From NCBI GenBank assembly GCA_023666425.1, contig JAMPCA010000005.1, positions 53,602 to 117,601 of the forward strand: a stretch of DNA of 64,000 bases. The letters are read 5' to 3'. Origin of the DNA: Muribaculaceae bacterium. Its GTDB lineage: Bacteria > Bacillota > Clostridia > Lachnospirales > Lachnospiraceae. Below the pieces are notes generated by a model. It had not been told where the DNA came from. It saw nothing but the letters and a program-made list of their open reading frames with translations, and searched no databases. Shown here piece after piece: positions 18,893-27,168 of this stretch. The translations under genes and the position numbers were made by a program. Each line of letters begins with the position of its first letter. The first letter of the stretch is position 1.

Positions 18893-19621
18893 TTGGAGAA
18901 AAAGCTGGAGGCGGTTGCACATATTCATACGCCCTACCCTGAGAAATTCGGGATTCCCAGACAGAGCGGTCTGGTGGCGGCGCCGGGGGAAATCGTATTT
19001 ACCCCGGCGTACCGCAGTCCTGACGCAGTCCGGGGAATTGAGGAGTTCTCGCATCTGTGGCTTTTGTGGGAGTTTTCCGGGGCGGGGCAGGAGGGCTTTG
19101 TGCCGCTGGTTTCACCGCCGAGGCTGGGAGGAAAGGAGAAGCGGGGGGTGTTCGCCACCCGCTCGCCATTTCGCCCGAATTCCATCGGTCTTTCCTCGGT
19201 GGCGCTGAAAGAGGTGCGGCTGGAGAAGAAGCGGGGGCCGGTGCTTCTCGTGGAGGGGGCGGATCTGCTGGACGGTACGCCCATCTACGATATAAAGCCC
19301 TATCTGCCGTACACGGACAGCCACCCGGAGGCGGCGGGAGGCTTCGGCCAGATGCACAGCGGGGACGGGATTGCCGTGGATTTTCCCAAAGAGCTGCTTA
19401 TGCAGCTTCCCAGGGAGCTGCAAAAACCCGCGCTCGATGCGCTCGCGCAGGATCCGCGTGCGGCCTACAATAAGCGCCCGGATTATATGTATGGCATGGC
19501 ATTTGGGGACTATGATATCCGCTTTGTCGTGGACGGGACGCTTGTTGTCCGCTCTGTGAGCAGGCGGAACGACGGTACTTTTTGCAAAATTAAAGGAAGG
19601 ACAGGTGAGACAGGCGAATGA
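18893..19621 (+). CDS. trmO: tRNA (N6-threonylcarbamoyladenosine37-N6)-methyltransferase
   Basis: A 242-aa TrmO/TsaA (UPF0066, VirR-like) enzyme that uses S-adenosylmethionine to methylate t6A37 of certain tRNAs. Characteristic stretches: AHIHTPYPEKFGIPRQSGLV, IEEFSHLWLLWEF, RGVFATRSPFRPNSIGLSSV and LDGTPIYDIKPYLPYTDS. The start codon is TTG with AGAGGTAAGA upstream, 13 nt after pullulanase. The stop overlaps the apt start (ATGA), so the two are translationally coupled. Confidence 0.93.
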   Translation: MEKKLEAVAHIHTPYPEKFGIPRQSGLVAAPGEIVFTPAYRSPDAVRGIEEFSHLWLLWEFSGAGQEGFVPLVSPPRLGGKEKRGVFATRSPFRPNSIGLSSVALKEVRLEKKRGPVLLVEGADLLDGTPIYDIKPYLPYTDSHPEAAGGFGQMHSGDGIAVDFPKELLMQLPRELQKPALDALAQDPRAAYNKRPDYMYGMAFGDYDIRFVVDGTLVVRSVSRRNDGTFCKIKGRTGETGE

Positions 19622-20142
19622 AAAAGTTAGAGGATTATATCAGAAGTATTCCCGATTTTCCCAAGGAGGGCATTATCTTTCGGGATGTGACCAGTATCCT
19701 GCAGAGCGCGGAGGGGCTTAAGCTTTCCATCGACGAGCTGGTGAAGCGTCTGCAGAATGTGGAGTTTGATGTGATCGCCGGGGCGGAGAGCCGGGGTTTT
19801 CTGTTTGGTATGCCGGTCGCGTATTTGATGAACAAGCCCTTTGTGCCAATCCGCAAGGCGGGGAAGCTCCCCTGCGAGACGGTGGCAAAATCCTACGAGC
19901 TGGAATATGGCATGGGCACGATCGAGATACATAAGGACGCCATCACCCCGGGAATGAAGGTGGTACTCTTTGACGATCTGATTGCCACCGGCGGCACGAT
20001 GAAGGCGGCCGCAGAGCTTGTGGAGGAACTGGGCGGAGAAGTCGTGGAGTTTCTTTTCCTCATGGAGCTGGTGGATCTGGGCGGCAGGAACGTATTGGAA
20101 GGCTACAAGGTGGATTCCATCGTGCAGTTTGAGGGAGAATAA
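19618..20142 (+). CDS. apt: Adenine phosphoribosyltransferase
   Basis: A 174-aa purine-salvage enzyme forming AMP from adenine and PRPP. It has the N-terminal IPDFPKEGIIFRDVT, AGAESRGFLFG, RKAGKLPCETV flexible loop, and the PRPP-binding VVLFDDLIATGGTM. Length matches the family. The start overlaps the trmO stop by 4 nt. Confidence 0.96.
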   Translation: MKKLEDYIRSIPDFPKEGIIFRDVTSILQSAEGLKLSIDELVKRLQNVEFDVIAGAESRGFLFGMPVAYLMNKPFVPIRKAGKLPCETVAKSYELEYGMGTIEIHKDAITPGMKVVLFDDLIATGGTMKAAAELVEELGGEVVEFLFLMELVDLGGRNVLEGYKVDSIVQFEGE

Positions 20143-20151
20143 AGCTCTTTT

Positions 20152-20182
20152 TGCATAATTATAATCCAAGCTGTACATACTT
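20152..20182 (+). promoter_or_regulatory. Sigma-G-like promoter of spoVAD-spoVAE
   Basis: TGCATA (20152-20157), an 18-nt spacer, and CATACTT (20176-20182), close to the forespore sigma-G consensus and 28 nt before the spoVAD start. Confidence 0.6.
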
Positions 20183-20209
20183 TTTCTAAAAACGAAAGGG
20201 AGAGAGAGT

Positions 20210-21259
20210 ATGAACCAGCAAGTGGGAAGTGGGAGTCTCTGTTTCGCGGAGGCTCCTTTTATTTTGTCCTCGGCCTCGGTGGTGGGGACGAAGGAGGGCG
20301 AAGGCCCTCTGGCGGAGGAGTTTGACTGTATCGGAGAGGACGACAAGTTTGGCCAGGACACCTGGGAGGCGGCGGAGAGCACGCTGCAGCAGGAGGCGCT
20401 GACGCTTGCGCTGGGCAAGGCCGACATGCAGCCGGAGGAGATACGTTATCTCTTTGCAGGGGATCTCTTGGGCCAGCTCATCGCCTCATCCTTCGGTCTA
20501 AAGAGTTTTCAGATTCCGATGTTCGGGCTGTACGGCGCCTGCTCCACCTGCGGGGAGGGACTGGCGCTCAGCGCAATGACTGTGGCGGCGGGATATGCGG
20601 ATGCGGTGGCGCTTGTGACCTCCAGCCACTTTGCCAGCGCGGAGAAGCAGTTTCGCTTTCCGCTGGAGTATGCGAACCAGCGGCCGGTGGCGGCGACATG
20701 GACAGTGACGGGAAGCGGCGCATATGTGCTGGGGAGTGAAGCCTCTCTTGCAAAAGGCAGAAAACAGACGCGTCCGCTTGCAAAAATTGCGGGAATTACC
20801 ACGGGAAAGATTGTGGATTTCGGAGTGAAGGATTCCATGAATATGGGGGCGGCCATGGCTCCGGCGGCCTGTGAGCTGATCGCCCAGCATCTGGACGATT
20901 TCAAGCGTGAGCCGGCAGATTACGATGCGGTTGTGACCGGAGATCTGGGGCTGGTAGGGCAGGAGATACTGATTGACCTGCTGCGCAAAAAGGATATTGA
21001 GCTGGGCGAGGTGCACGAGGATTGCGGAATCAAGATTTTTGACAATCAGACGCAGGGCACCGGCTCCGGGGGAAGCGGCTGCGGCTGTGCCGCGGCAACC
21101 CTCTCGGCGCACTATCTTCCCAAGCTTTTTAAGGGAGAGTGGAAACGGATTCTGTTTGTGCCGACGGGGGCGCTCATGTCCACGGTCAGCTTCAATGAGG
21201 GCGAGACGATTCCGGGCATCGCCCATGGAATCGTGATCGAGAGCTGTACGAAGAGTTAG
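20210..21259 (+). CDS. spoVAD: Stage V sporulation protein AD
   Basis: A 349-aa thiolase-fold protein that binds dipicolinic acid at the spore inner membrane. Recognisable segments: GSLCFAEAPFILSSASVVGTKEGEGPL, FDCIGEDDKFGQDTWE, FGLYGACSTCGEGLALSAM, NMGAAMAPAA and TGSGGSGCGCAA. It begins a two-gene unit with spoVAE (11 nt apart) behind its own forespore-type promoter; spoVAC is not adjacent. Confidence 0.95.
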   Translation: MNQQVGSGSLCFAEAPFILSSASVVGTKEGEGPLAEEFDCIGEDDKFGQDTWEAAESTLQQEALTLALGKADMQPEEIRYLFAGDLLGQLIASSFGLKSFQIPMFGLYGACSTCGEGLALSAMTVAAGYADAVALVTSSHFASAEKQFRFPLEYANQRPVAATWTVTGSGAYVLGSEASLAKGRKQTRPLAKIAGITTGKIVDFGVKDSMNMGAAMAPAACELIAQHLDDFKREPADYDAVVTGDLGLVGQEILIDLLRKKDIELGEVHEDCGIKIFDNQTQGTGSGGSGCGCAAATLSAHYLPKLFKGEWKRILFVPTGALMSTVSFNEGETIPGIAHGIVIESCTKS

Positions 21260-21270
21260 GAGGGAGAAAA

Positions 21271-21627
21271 ATGGATTATGTGATCGCGTTTATTGTGGGA
21301 GGCATTATCTGCGCCATGTCCCAGATCCTTATGGAAAAGACCAAGATGATGCCGGGGCGGATCATGGTGCTTCTGGTCTGCCTCGGGGCGGTACTTGGCG
21401 CGCTGCAGCTCTACGGCCCGTTTTCCGAGTGGGCGGGCGCCGGGGCAAACGTGCCGCTGATGGGCTTTGGCAACAGTCTCTGGAAGGGCGTAAAGGAGAT
21501 GATAGACGAGAAGGGCTTTATCGGGATTTTCCTTGGGGGCTTTAAAAACTGTGCCGGGGGTCTTTCGGCGGCGCTGGTGTTCTCCTATATCGCTTCTTTG
21601 CTCTGCCAGCCGAAAATGAAGAAATAG
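21271..21627 (+). CDS. spoVAE: Stage V sporulation protein AE (SpoVAEb type)
   Basis: A 118-aa small membrane protein related to SpoVAC, part of the dipicolinate channel. It has about four hydrophobic helices and the family segment FSEWAGAGANVPLMGFGNSLWKGV, followed by GGFKNCAGGLSAAL. AGGAGGG precedes the ATG. A terminator follows at once. Confidence 0.93.
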   Translation: MDYVIAFIVGGIICAMSQILMEKTKMMPGRIMVLLVCLGAVLGALQLYGPFSEWAGAGANVPLMGFGNSLWKGVKEMIDEKGFIGIFLGGFKNCAGGLSAALVFSYIASLLCQPKMKK

Positions 21628-21631
21628 TGTG

Positions 21632-21663
21632 AAAAGCTGCGGTTTAAATGCCGCAGTTTTTCG
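21632..21663 (+). terminator. Terminator of spoVAD-spoVAE
   Basis: CTGCGG and CCGCAG form the core of a stem around an AT-rich loop (21637-21656), flanked by AAAA on the left and TTTTT on the right. Confidence 0.8.
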
Positions 21664-21765
21664 TTATACAAAAAGTGTGCAGCATACATGAAGGTACTTG
21701 ACGTACAGAAAATTGTACACTAGAATATAGGCATAGAAAATTGTGTGTTATGAAGGGGGATTTTT

Positions 21766-22031
21766 ATGTTAGCGGTCAATTATACGACTCTCCGTGATAA
21801 TATGAAAAGCTATATGGATAAGGTGACAGACGACTATGAGACAATGATCGTTACCAGAAAGGATAAAAAAATGTCGTGATACTGTCGGAGGAATCCTATA
21901 ATAATCTGATGGAAAATATTCATGTGATGGGAAATAAGAATAATTATGACTGGCTGATGAAAGGCAAAGCCCAGCTGGAGAGCGGCCAGTATACCGTCCA
22001 TGATTTGATTGAGGCAGAAGATAATGAATAA
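21766..22031 (+). pseudogene. yefM: Frameshifted yefM-type antitoxin gene
   Basis: The first 37 codons read as a normal YefM/Phd antitoxin (MLAVNYTTLRDNMKSYMDKV, then MIVTRKDKK) before a premature TGA. Shifting by one base restores the family continuation VVILSEESYNNLMENIHVMG and a proper C-terminus ending EAEDNE. The lesion is one missing A in a run of seven. The next reading frame overlaps its end in the standard yefM-yoeB manner. Confidence 0.8.
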
Positions 22032-22187
22032 GGTATTTGCAGATACAGGCTGGGAGGATTATCTATACTGACAGACAGAAGATCGGAAAACCCTTAAAAA
22101 ATCAATCAGTTAATCAATGATAAGGACAGACTGATCTACAAAATTGATGAAAATAATGTATATATTTTAGCGTGCAGATATCATTAG
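22025..22187 (+). pseudogene. yoeB: Decayed yoeB-type toxin gene
   Basis: The start MNKVFADTGWEDYLY is that of YoeB mRNA interferases, but the next Trp codon is TGA. Beyond it the frame reads QTEDRKTLK, loses one A in a poly-A run, reads INQLIND, then jumps by deletion straight to the C-terminal KIDENNVYILACRYH. The central part of the RNase fold is missing. It cannot encode an active toxin. Confidence 0.8.
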
Positions 22188-22440
22188 AGGAAATTGCGGA
22201 TATCCTTATGATAGAAGAACCAGCAGAGCGTGCCATAACGCATATGCTGTATCTGGTGAGAACGCATATGTTTCTGGATGGAAACAAAAGGACATCCATG
22301 CTGGCAGCGAATCAGATTATGACTGCAAATGGATGTTGGTTGAATTTTATGAATCCGGTGATATGGAGGAAATGAAGCATTTTATATACGGGAACGGGGT
22401 TGACGGAATTGATTTTCGTCAGAATGAAAGTCAGGGTGAG
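22172..22440 (+). pseudogene. Remnant of a Fic-domain gene
   Basis: One frame carries the Fic active-site motif as HMFLDGNKRTSMLAANQIM, followed by ANGCW. The continuation (VEFYESGDMEEMKHFIYGNGVDGIDF) is in another frame, consistent with a small deletion plus frameshift. The N-terminal part of the domain is gone. The remnant abuts the yoeB relic and ends just before an intact Fic gene of a different subtype. Confidence 0.7.
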
Positions 22441-22478
22441 GGTTTACGGAGAGCTGCGGAAAAAAGGAGGGATGTTTT

Positions 22479-23222
22479 GTGGACTACCAGAAACTGTTGC
22501 GGAAAAAAGAACTGTATGACCAGTGCAGGGCATCCATTCCGGAATTTACACTGTTTACTTTCGAGCAGGCATTTGAGATAGAGTATACTCACAATTCTAC
22601 AGCCATTGAGGGGAATACCTTGTCCCTGATTGAAACAAGGGTGCTTTTGGAAGATGGAATATCCATCGGGGGAAAGAACCTGCGGGAGATTTATGAGGCG
22701 GTCAACCACAGGAAAGCATACTGCTATGTGAAGGACTGCATCAGGAAAGGGCTGCCGCTGGATGAGAAGATTGTCAAGGACATCCACGCAATACTGATGG
22801 AAAATATCCTGACAGGGGGAGTGTACCGGGATGTGCAGGTATATATTTCAGGGGCACAGCATATGCCCCCGCCTCCAGGCATGATGTACCAGCAGGTAAA
22901 GAATTTTTACGCAGATCTGCAATGGAAGGGGAAGGAACTGAACCAGATGGAACTGGCGGCATGGACTCATGCGGAATTTGTGAGGATACACCCGTTTCAG
23001 GACGGTAACGGGAGGACGTCACGGCTCATTATGAATTACCAGCTGATGTCGGAAGGATTTCCCGCCATATCGGTTGCGAAGGAGGACAGGCTGGAATATT
23101 TTAAGGCTCTGGATGTTTATGCCGCAGCGGGAAGCCTGCAGCCGTTTGCCGACATGGTGGCAGGGCTTGTGGAAGGGCAGATGGAGAAGTACATTGAAAT
23201 TTCCGAATCACAGCGAAATTAA
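22479..23222 (+). CDS. Fic family protein (class II, N-terminal inhibitory helix)
   Basis: A 247-aa putative AMP-transferase. The catalytic motif is HPFQDGNGRTSR, fully conserved. Near the N-terminus, NSTAIEGNTL contains the inhibitory motif [ST]xxxE[GN], so the enzyme should be auto-inhibited through the Glu that blocks ATP binding. The protein lacks a C-terminal winged-helix of the longer Fic proteins. The start is GTG with AAGGAGG 8 nt upstream. It is followed by a good terminator. Target proteins are unknown. Confidence 0.88.
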   Translation: MDYQKLLRKKELYDQCRASIPEFTLFTFEQAFEIEYTHNSTAIEGNTLSLIETRVLLEDGISIGGKNLREIYEAVNHRKAYCYVKDCIRKGLPLDEKIVKDIHAILMENILTGGVYRDVQVYISGAQHMPPPPGMMYQQVKNFYADLQWKGKELNQMELAAWTHAEFVRIHPFQDGNGRTSRLIMNYQLMSEGFPAISVAKEDRLEYFKALDVYAAAGSLQPFADMVAGLVEGQMEKYIEISESQRN

Positions 23223-23228
23223 CCCCAG

Positions 23229-23259
23229 GAGGACGGGAAATATGACCCGTCCTCTTTTT
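23229..23259 (+). terminator. Terminator of the Fic gene
   Basis: GAGGACGGG (23229-23237) pairs with CCCGTCCTC (23246-23254), followed by TTTTTA. It lies between the convergent Fic and kinase genes; 23260-23368 shows nothing else. Confidence 0.9.
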
Positions 23260-23368
23260 ATGCCCTGCATATCGTTTTCTGTCTGTCGGATAATTTTGTT
23301 ACCCACGCTTCCCCTGCTCCCCAATCGAATACCTGTCACCCTCAAACAGAGCGTAAGTTTCGGTCAGA

Positions 23369-26300
23369 TTATGGAAGCAATTTCCTGCTGTTTATTACGC
23401 GCCTTATCTCCTGACACAGTTTATCCATATCCACAGGTTTTGCGGCGTGGCCGTCCATTCCGGCGGCGAGGCAGGCCTCAATATCCTCTGCAAAAGCGTC
23501 TGCCGTCATGGCTATAATTGGAATATTCTTAACATAATTCCGGGATGATTTTCGTATTTCCATCGTCGCTTCCTTACCATTCATAACGGGCATTTGAACA
23601 TCCATTAGTATAAGGTCATATTTGCCATCATCTGCGCTTTGCATCATGGATACGGCTTCTTTTCCATTTTCCGCATGGTCGGAAGTGATTCCGTACATAC
23701 CCAGCAGTTCGCTTATAACCTCCCAGTTAAGGTCGTTGTCTTCGGTTATCAGCACGTTCAGCCCTCTGAGATCGCTGTTCCCGGTTTTATCCGCATTGCT
23801 TTTCCTGTCCTCATCATTGGCGGCAATCCCGATCTTTTCGGATAAATAGGATTTAAACAACGGCTTGCTGATAAATCCGTCGGCACCGCTGTTTTTTGCA
23901 TCGTCCTCTATATCGGACCAGTCGTAGGCGCTTACGAGGATGATCGACGTATCCGTCCCGGTGACGCTGCGTATAGCCTGCACGGTTTGGGCGCCGCTCA
24001 TCCCCTGCATTTTCCAATCGACTACCGCAATGTTATAATCGTTGTTCGTTTCGTGCCGTTTTTTTACAAGTTCAAGCGCTTCCTCTCCGCTGCGTGCCGT
24101 TTCCGCATTCGCGCCCATTTCCTCCACCATATCCTCCGTTATGGCAAGGAACACCTCGTCATCGTCCACAAATAGTATATCGATCGGGGGAAGCGTATAA
24201 GCCTGGTCCAGGTTCTCTCCTATGGGAAGCTCAAGTTTTACCGTGAATGTAGTTCCCTTATCCGATTCGCTGTCGCAGTCTATTGTGCCATTCATAAGCG
24301 TGACCATCTGCCGGACGATTGCAAGGCCAAGCCCCGTACCCTGTACTTTATTTGTGCGGCTGTCGTCCGCACGGGTAAATGTATCATACATATGCTCCAT
24401 ATATTCATGGCTCATGCCGATACCGTTGTCTTTTACGATATAGGTAAGGCGTACCGTCTGCCCGTCCATGGGTTCCTCATAGAGGTCGAGTATGATTTTG
24501 CCTCCGTCTGGCGTATATTTTACGGCGTTGCTCAGAATATTGATAAACACCTGGCTTATACGCAGTTCGTCACCATACAGCATCTCGTAATTTACATTAT
24601 GGATATGTACGTCGAATTCCTGTCCCCTGGACTTTATCATAGGACGTACAATATTAACGAGATTATCCATCGTTTTGCGGAGAGAAAAATGAATGGGGTT
24701 GAGCGCAAACTTTCCGCTTTCGATTTTGGAAATATCAAGGACATCGTTTATAAGCGTTAAAAGATGCTGGCTCGACAATGTTATTTTTTCAAGGCAGTCG
24801 TCCAGTTTTTCTTTATCGTCCATATGCTTTTTCGCAATATCCGTCATCCCGACAATCGCGTTCATGGGGGTGCGTATATCGTGGCTCATGCTGGAAAGAA
24901 AATTCGTCTTCGCCTTGTTTGCCGCATCCGCCGTATCAAGAGCCTTCTGGAGCGAGATCTGCATTTGTTCCTGCTGTCTGGTATATGCGTGAGCTTTTTT
25001 GATGTAGATAACGAATGTCAGCACGATCAAAGCGACAAAAACGGCAAGTGCCATTATCACAATGTAAGCATACTGCTTTAAAAAATCCTTCAGGGTAAGG
25101 GATTTGTCAATACTTACATATTGCAGCATCGTGCTTGTGATTTCCTCGCTGTTGATCTGATTGATCAGCTTATCGAGTATTACGGATAAAGCCGCGGAGT
25201 CCTGATCTACCAGCAGGCAAAGCTCCTCTGTCTTGTCCAGATAGCTTACTTTAAGCTCATTCGCCTTGTCATAACCGCTCAGCTGGCGCTGGACTATGCT
25301 TGCATAGGCAATAAAAGCGCCCGCCTCGCCATGATACACAGCGTCGAAGGTGTCCTGAAAATTATCATATTCCGTTACCGTCGCATCCGGATAATTGGCC
25401 GGAAGATAGTCCCTTAATCCGAGAGACATTTTGGGCATAGCTAAGGTGGCGGTCGTATCGCTTGTGTATTCGCCGTGATAAACGATCATCATTCGGTCGG
25501 TAACAACGGCTTTTGTCTGGAGCAGGCCTTTGCTCTCGGCAAGCCCGGGGTCGGAATACATCGGAAATCCGATATCGATCGTATGATCCTTCAATGCATT
25601 CTCCATATCCCAGACATAATCGAAGCACACCGGAACGACTTCTATATTCGCAAACTCTTCCAGCTCGCGCATCAGCTCGCCCGCAAGTCCGACGGGATTG
25701 CCCTCATCGTCCTGACCCGAAAACGGAAGATGATGGCGCGTATATCCAAACGTCAGGGTCTTCTTCTGATGCAGCCACTCCTTCTCCTGTTCGGTCAGGG
25801 ACAGCTCTGACGTTTTATTAAAATATTTCTGAAGCAGCTCGATCGTATATGTCGGAGAAACCGTATCTATTTCCTCCATCGCAGCATTCAATTCCTCAAG
25901 CAGACCGGGATTGGATTTCCTGACAGCGAAATATCTGTCGTCCTCCAGACCCATATCCAGCGATGAAAAAAGAACCTTGTCTGCGAGGGTGACGTCTGTC
26001 TGATAAGCTCCCGCCATGATATCTATGTCGTCATTCATAAGCATTTGACAGATTTCTTCTTTACTTCCATATACATATTCATATTTCCAGTCTGCATACC
26101 GTGCCAGCATCTGATAATAATCGTATGCGTATCCCGATTTTCTCACATCATCTGAAAAACCATCCTGAAATTCGGGTTCACCATTGTCATAATATCCGAC
26201 ACGCACCGTAACAGTATCTGTCCCGGGAACCGGATCAGAATTTTCATCTGTATCAGTATTGTCAAGTGCCGCAAGAGTCACACTTTTATCTTTGTCAAAG

Positions 26301-26386
26301 GCAGACACAGACAACGGCGTAAAAACATTTGCACATACTGCCGAACAAAGAATAAGTGTACTGATAGACATTATAATTTTTTCCAT
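23369..26386 (-). CDS. Hybrid sensor histidine kinase with two extracellular solute-binding domains and two receiver domains
   Basis: A 1005-aa membrane kinase. A signal peptide (about 1-28) leads to two periplasmic-binding-protein-type modules (about 58-170, VRVGYYDNGEPEFQ; about 205-425, LTFGYTRHHLPFSG), a membrane helix (about 442-466), and a HisKA domain with the phospho-acceptor H502 in SHDIRTPMN. The ATPase domain has NILSNAVKYTPDGG, DNGIGM and GTGLGLAI. Two receivers follow, with D790 in VVDWKMQGM and D929 in LILMDVQMPVMNG. There is no Hpt or DNA-binding output and no partner regulator next door, so phosphotransfer must go elsewhere. AGGAGG precedes the ATG. It probably senses an amino acid-like or similar small ligand (inference from the fold). 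Confidence 0.9.
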   Translation of the reverse strand: MEKIIMSISTLILCSAVCANVFTPLSVSAFDKDKSVTLAALDNTDTDENSDPVPGTDTVTVRVGYYDNGEPEFQDGFSDDVRKSGYAYDYYQMLARYADWKYEYVYGSKEEICQMLMNDDIDIMAGAYQTDVTLADKVLFSSLDMGLEDDRYFAVRKSNPGLLEELNAAMEEIDTVSPTYTIELLQKYFNKTSELSLTEQEKEWLHQKKTLTFGYTRHHLPFSGQDDEGNPVGLAGELMRELEEFANIEVVPVCFDYVWDMENALKDHTIDIGFPMYSDPGLAESKGLLQTKAVVTDRMMIVYHGEYTSDTTATLAMPKMSLGLRDYLPANYPDATVTEYDNFQDTFDAVYHGEAGAFIAYASIVQRQLSGYDKANELKVSYLDKTEELCLLVDQDSAALSVILDKLINQINSEEITSTMLQYVSIDKSLTLKDFLKQYAYIVIMALAVFVALIVLTFVIYIKKAHAYTRQQEQMQISLQKALDTADAANKAKTNFLSSMSHDIRTPMNAIVGMTDIAKKHMDDKEKLDDCLEKITLSSQHLLTLINDVLDISKIESGKFALNPIHFSLRKTMDNLVNIVRPMIKSRGQEFDVHIHNVNYEMLYGDELRISQVFINILSNAVKYTPDGGKIILDLYEEPMDGQTVRLTYIVKDNGIGMSHEYMEHMYDTFTRADDSRTNKVQGTGLGLAIVRQMVTLMNGTIDCDSESDKGTTFTVKLELPIGENLDQAYTLPPIDILFVDDDEVFLAITEDMVEEMGANAETARSGEEALELVKKRHETNNDYNIAVVDWKMQGMSGAQTVQAIRSVTGTDTSIILVSAYDWSDIEDDAKNSGADGFISKPLFKSYLSEKIGIAANDEDRKSNADKTGNSDLRGLNVLITEDNDLNWEVISELLGMYGITSDHAENGKEAVSMMQSADDGKYDLILMDVQMPVMNGKEATMEIRKSSRNYVKNIPIIAMTADAFAEDIEACLAAGMDGHAAKPVDMDKLCQEIRRVINSRKLLP

Positions 26387-26582
26387 GACGTCCTCCTGAT
26401 AGTTTATTAAAATAGTGCTCTTCTGTTCGTAAAAATCATTCGATAAACAATTTTGACTATAACATAATCAGACAATTTTTTCAATCACTCAGGAACACAG
26501 TTTCATGCCATGATTACAAAAGGAGCTTGCTCATTTTGGGAAGGCTCTTTTTAAAAAAGTGATAAAAAATGATAATAAGTCC

Positions 26583-26612
26583 TTGACAAGCCGCAACAGG
26601 AATAGCTACATT
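26583..26612 (+). promoter_or_regulatory. Sigma-A-type promoter of the lipoprotein gene
   Basis: A perfect TTGACA (26583-26588), 18-nt spacer, and TACATT (26607-26612), about 120 nt before the lipoprotein start. The rest of 26387-26731, the divergent intergenic region, is AT-rich and shows no other gene. Confidence 0.5.
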
Positions 26613-26731
26613 ATAACAATAACAGAAATGATTTCCAAAGCCCGATGCATAGAACTGGATTTTTCGTTCATACTATCTCTGTAATGCCGGTGGGCATTAT
26701 ATACATTTTATTTGTGAAGGAGATCAGTAGA

Positions 26732-27160
26732 ATGAAAAAGATGAGAGTATTTGTGATGAGCTGTCTTCTGGCAGCGAGTATGTGTGTGTTTGCAGCCTGC
26801 GGAACGGGCGATGGCGATGGAACGACCAACGGGACGACGAATGGAACGACCAACGGAACGACGAATGGGACGACGAACAATGGAACGACCAACGGGACGA
26901 CGAATGGTACAACCAACGGGACGACGAACAATGGAACGACCAACGGAACGACGAACAACGGCAATGGAACGACCGGCAACGGTACGAATGGCGCCGGGAA
27001 TCTGGGCGATGACCTGAGCGACATCGGGGACGATGTAATGAACGGTGTGGAGGATGCAGGCGGCGCAATCGTGGACGGCGTTGAGGACATGACCGGCGAA
27101 AACGGCAATTCCAGTCAGTCAGGCACCGGCAATTCCGGCAGCTCTACCACTGCACGGTAA
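26732..27160 (+). CDS. Lipoprotein with TTNG-repeat linker
   Basis: A 142-aa surface lipoprotein. The signal peptide has a lipobox VFAAC (lipidated Cys23). A low-complexity stretch of repeated T-T-N-G and T-T-N-N-G units (about residues 29-85) is followed by an acidic part (LGDDLSDIGDDVMNGVEDAGGAIVDGVED) and a Ser/Gly/Thr tail. GAAGGAG lies before the ATG at 26732; an upstream ATG at 26645 would bury the signal peptide. The acidic half loosely resembles sporulation lipoproteins of the YhcN sort, but no domain is clear. The PAP2 gene follows 8 nt after the stop. Confidence 0.8.
   Translation: MKKMRVFVMSCLLAASMCVFAACGTGDGDGTTNGTTNGTTNGTTNGTTNNGTTNGTTNGTTNGTTNNGTTNGTTNNGNGTTGNGTNGAGNLGDDLSDIGDDVMNGVEDAGGAIVDGVEDMTGENGNSSQSGTGNSGSSTTAR
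26819..26990 (+). repeat. In-frame tandem repeat encoding TTNG units
   Basis: Imperfect 12- and 15-bp units based on GGAACGACCAAC and GGGACGACGAAT run through the lipoprotein gene. Their lengths are multiples of three, so unit gain or loss would keep the frame. Confidence 0.85.
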
Positions 27161-27168
27161 GGAGTTTT

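Noticed and set aside
21766..21900. Programmed frameshift in yefM
   Set aside because: The poly-A run could suggest slippage, but the partner yoeB has a nonsense codon and an internal deletion, so decay is the simpler reading.
26819..26990. Possible CRISPR-like or minisatellite array
   Set aside because: The repeat is fully in frame within a lipoprotein gene, has no unique spacers, and units are 12-15 bp.
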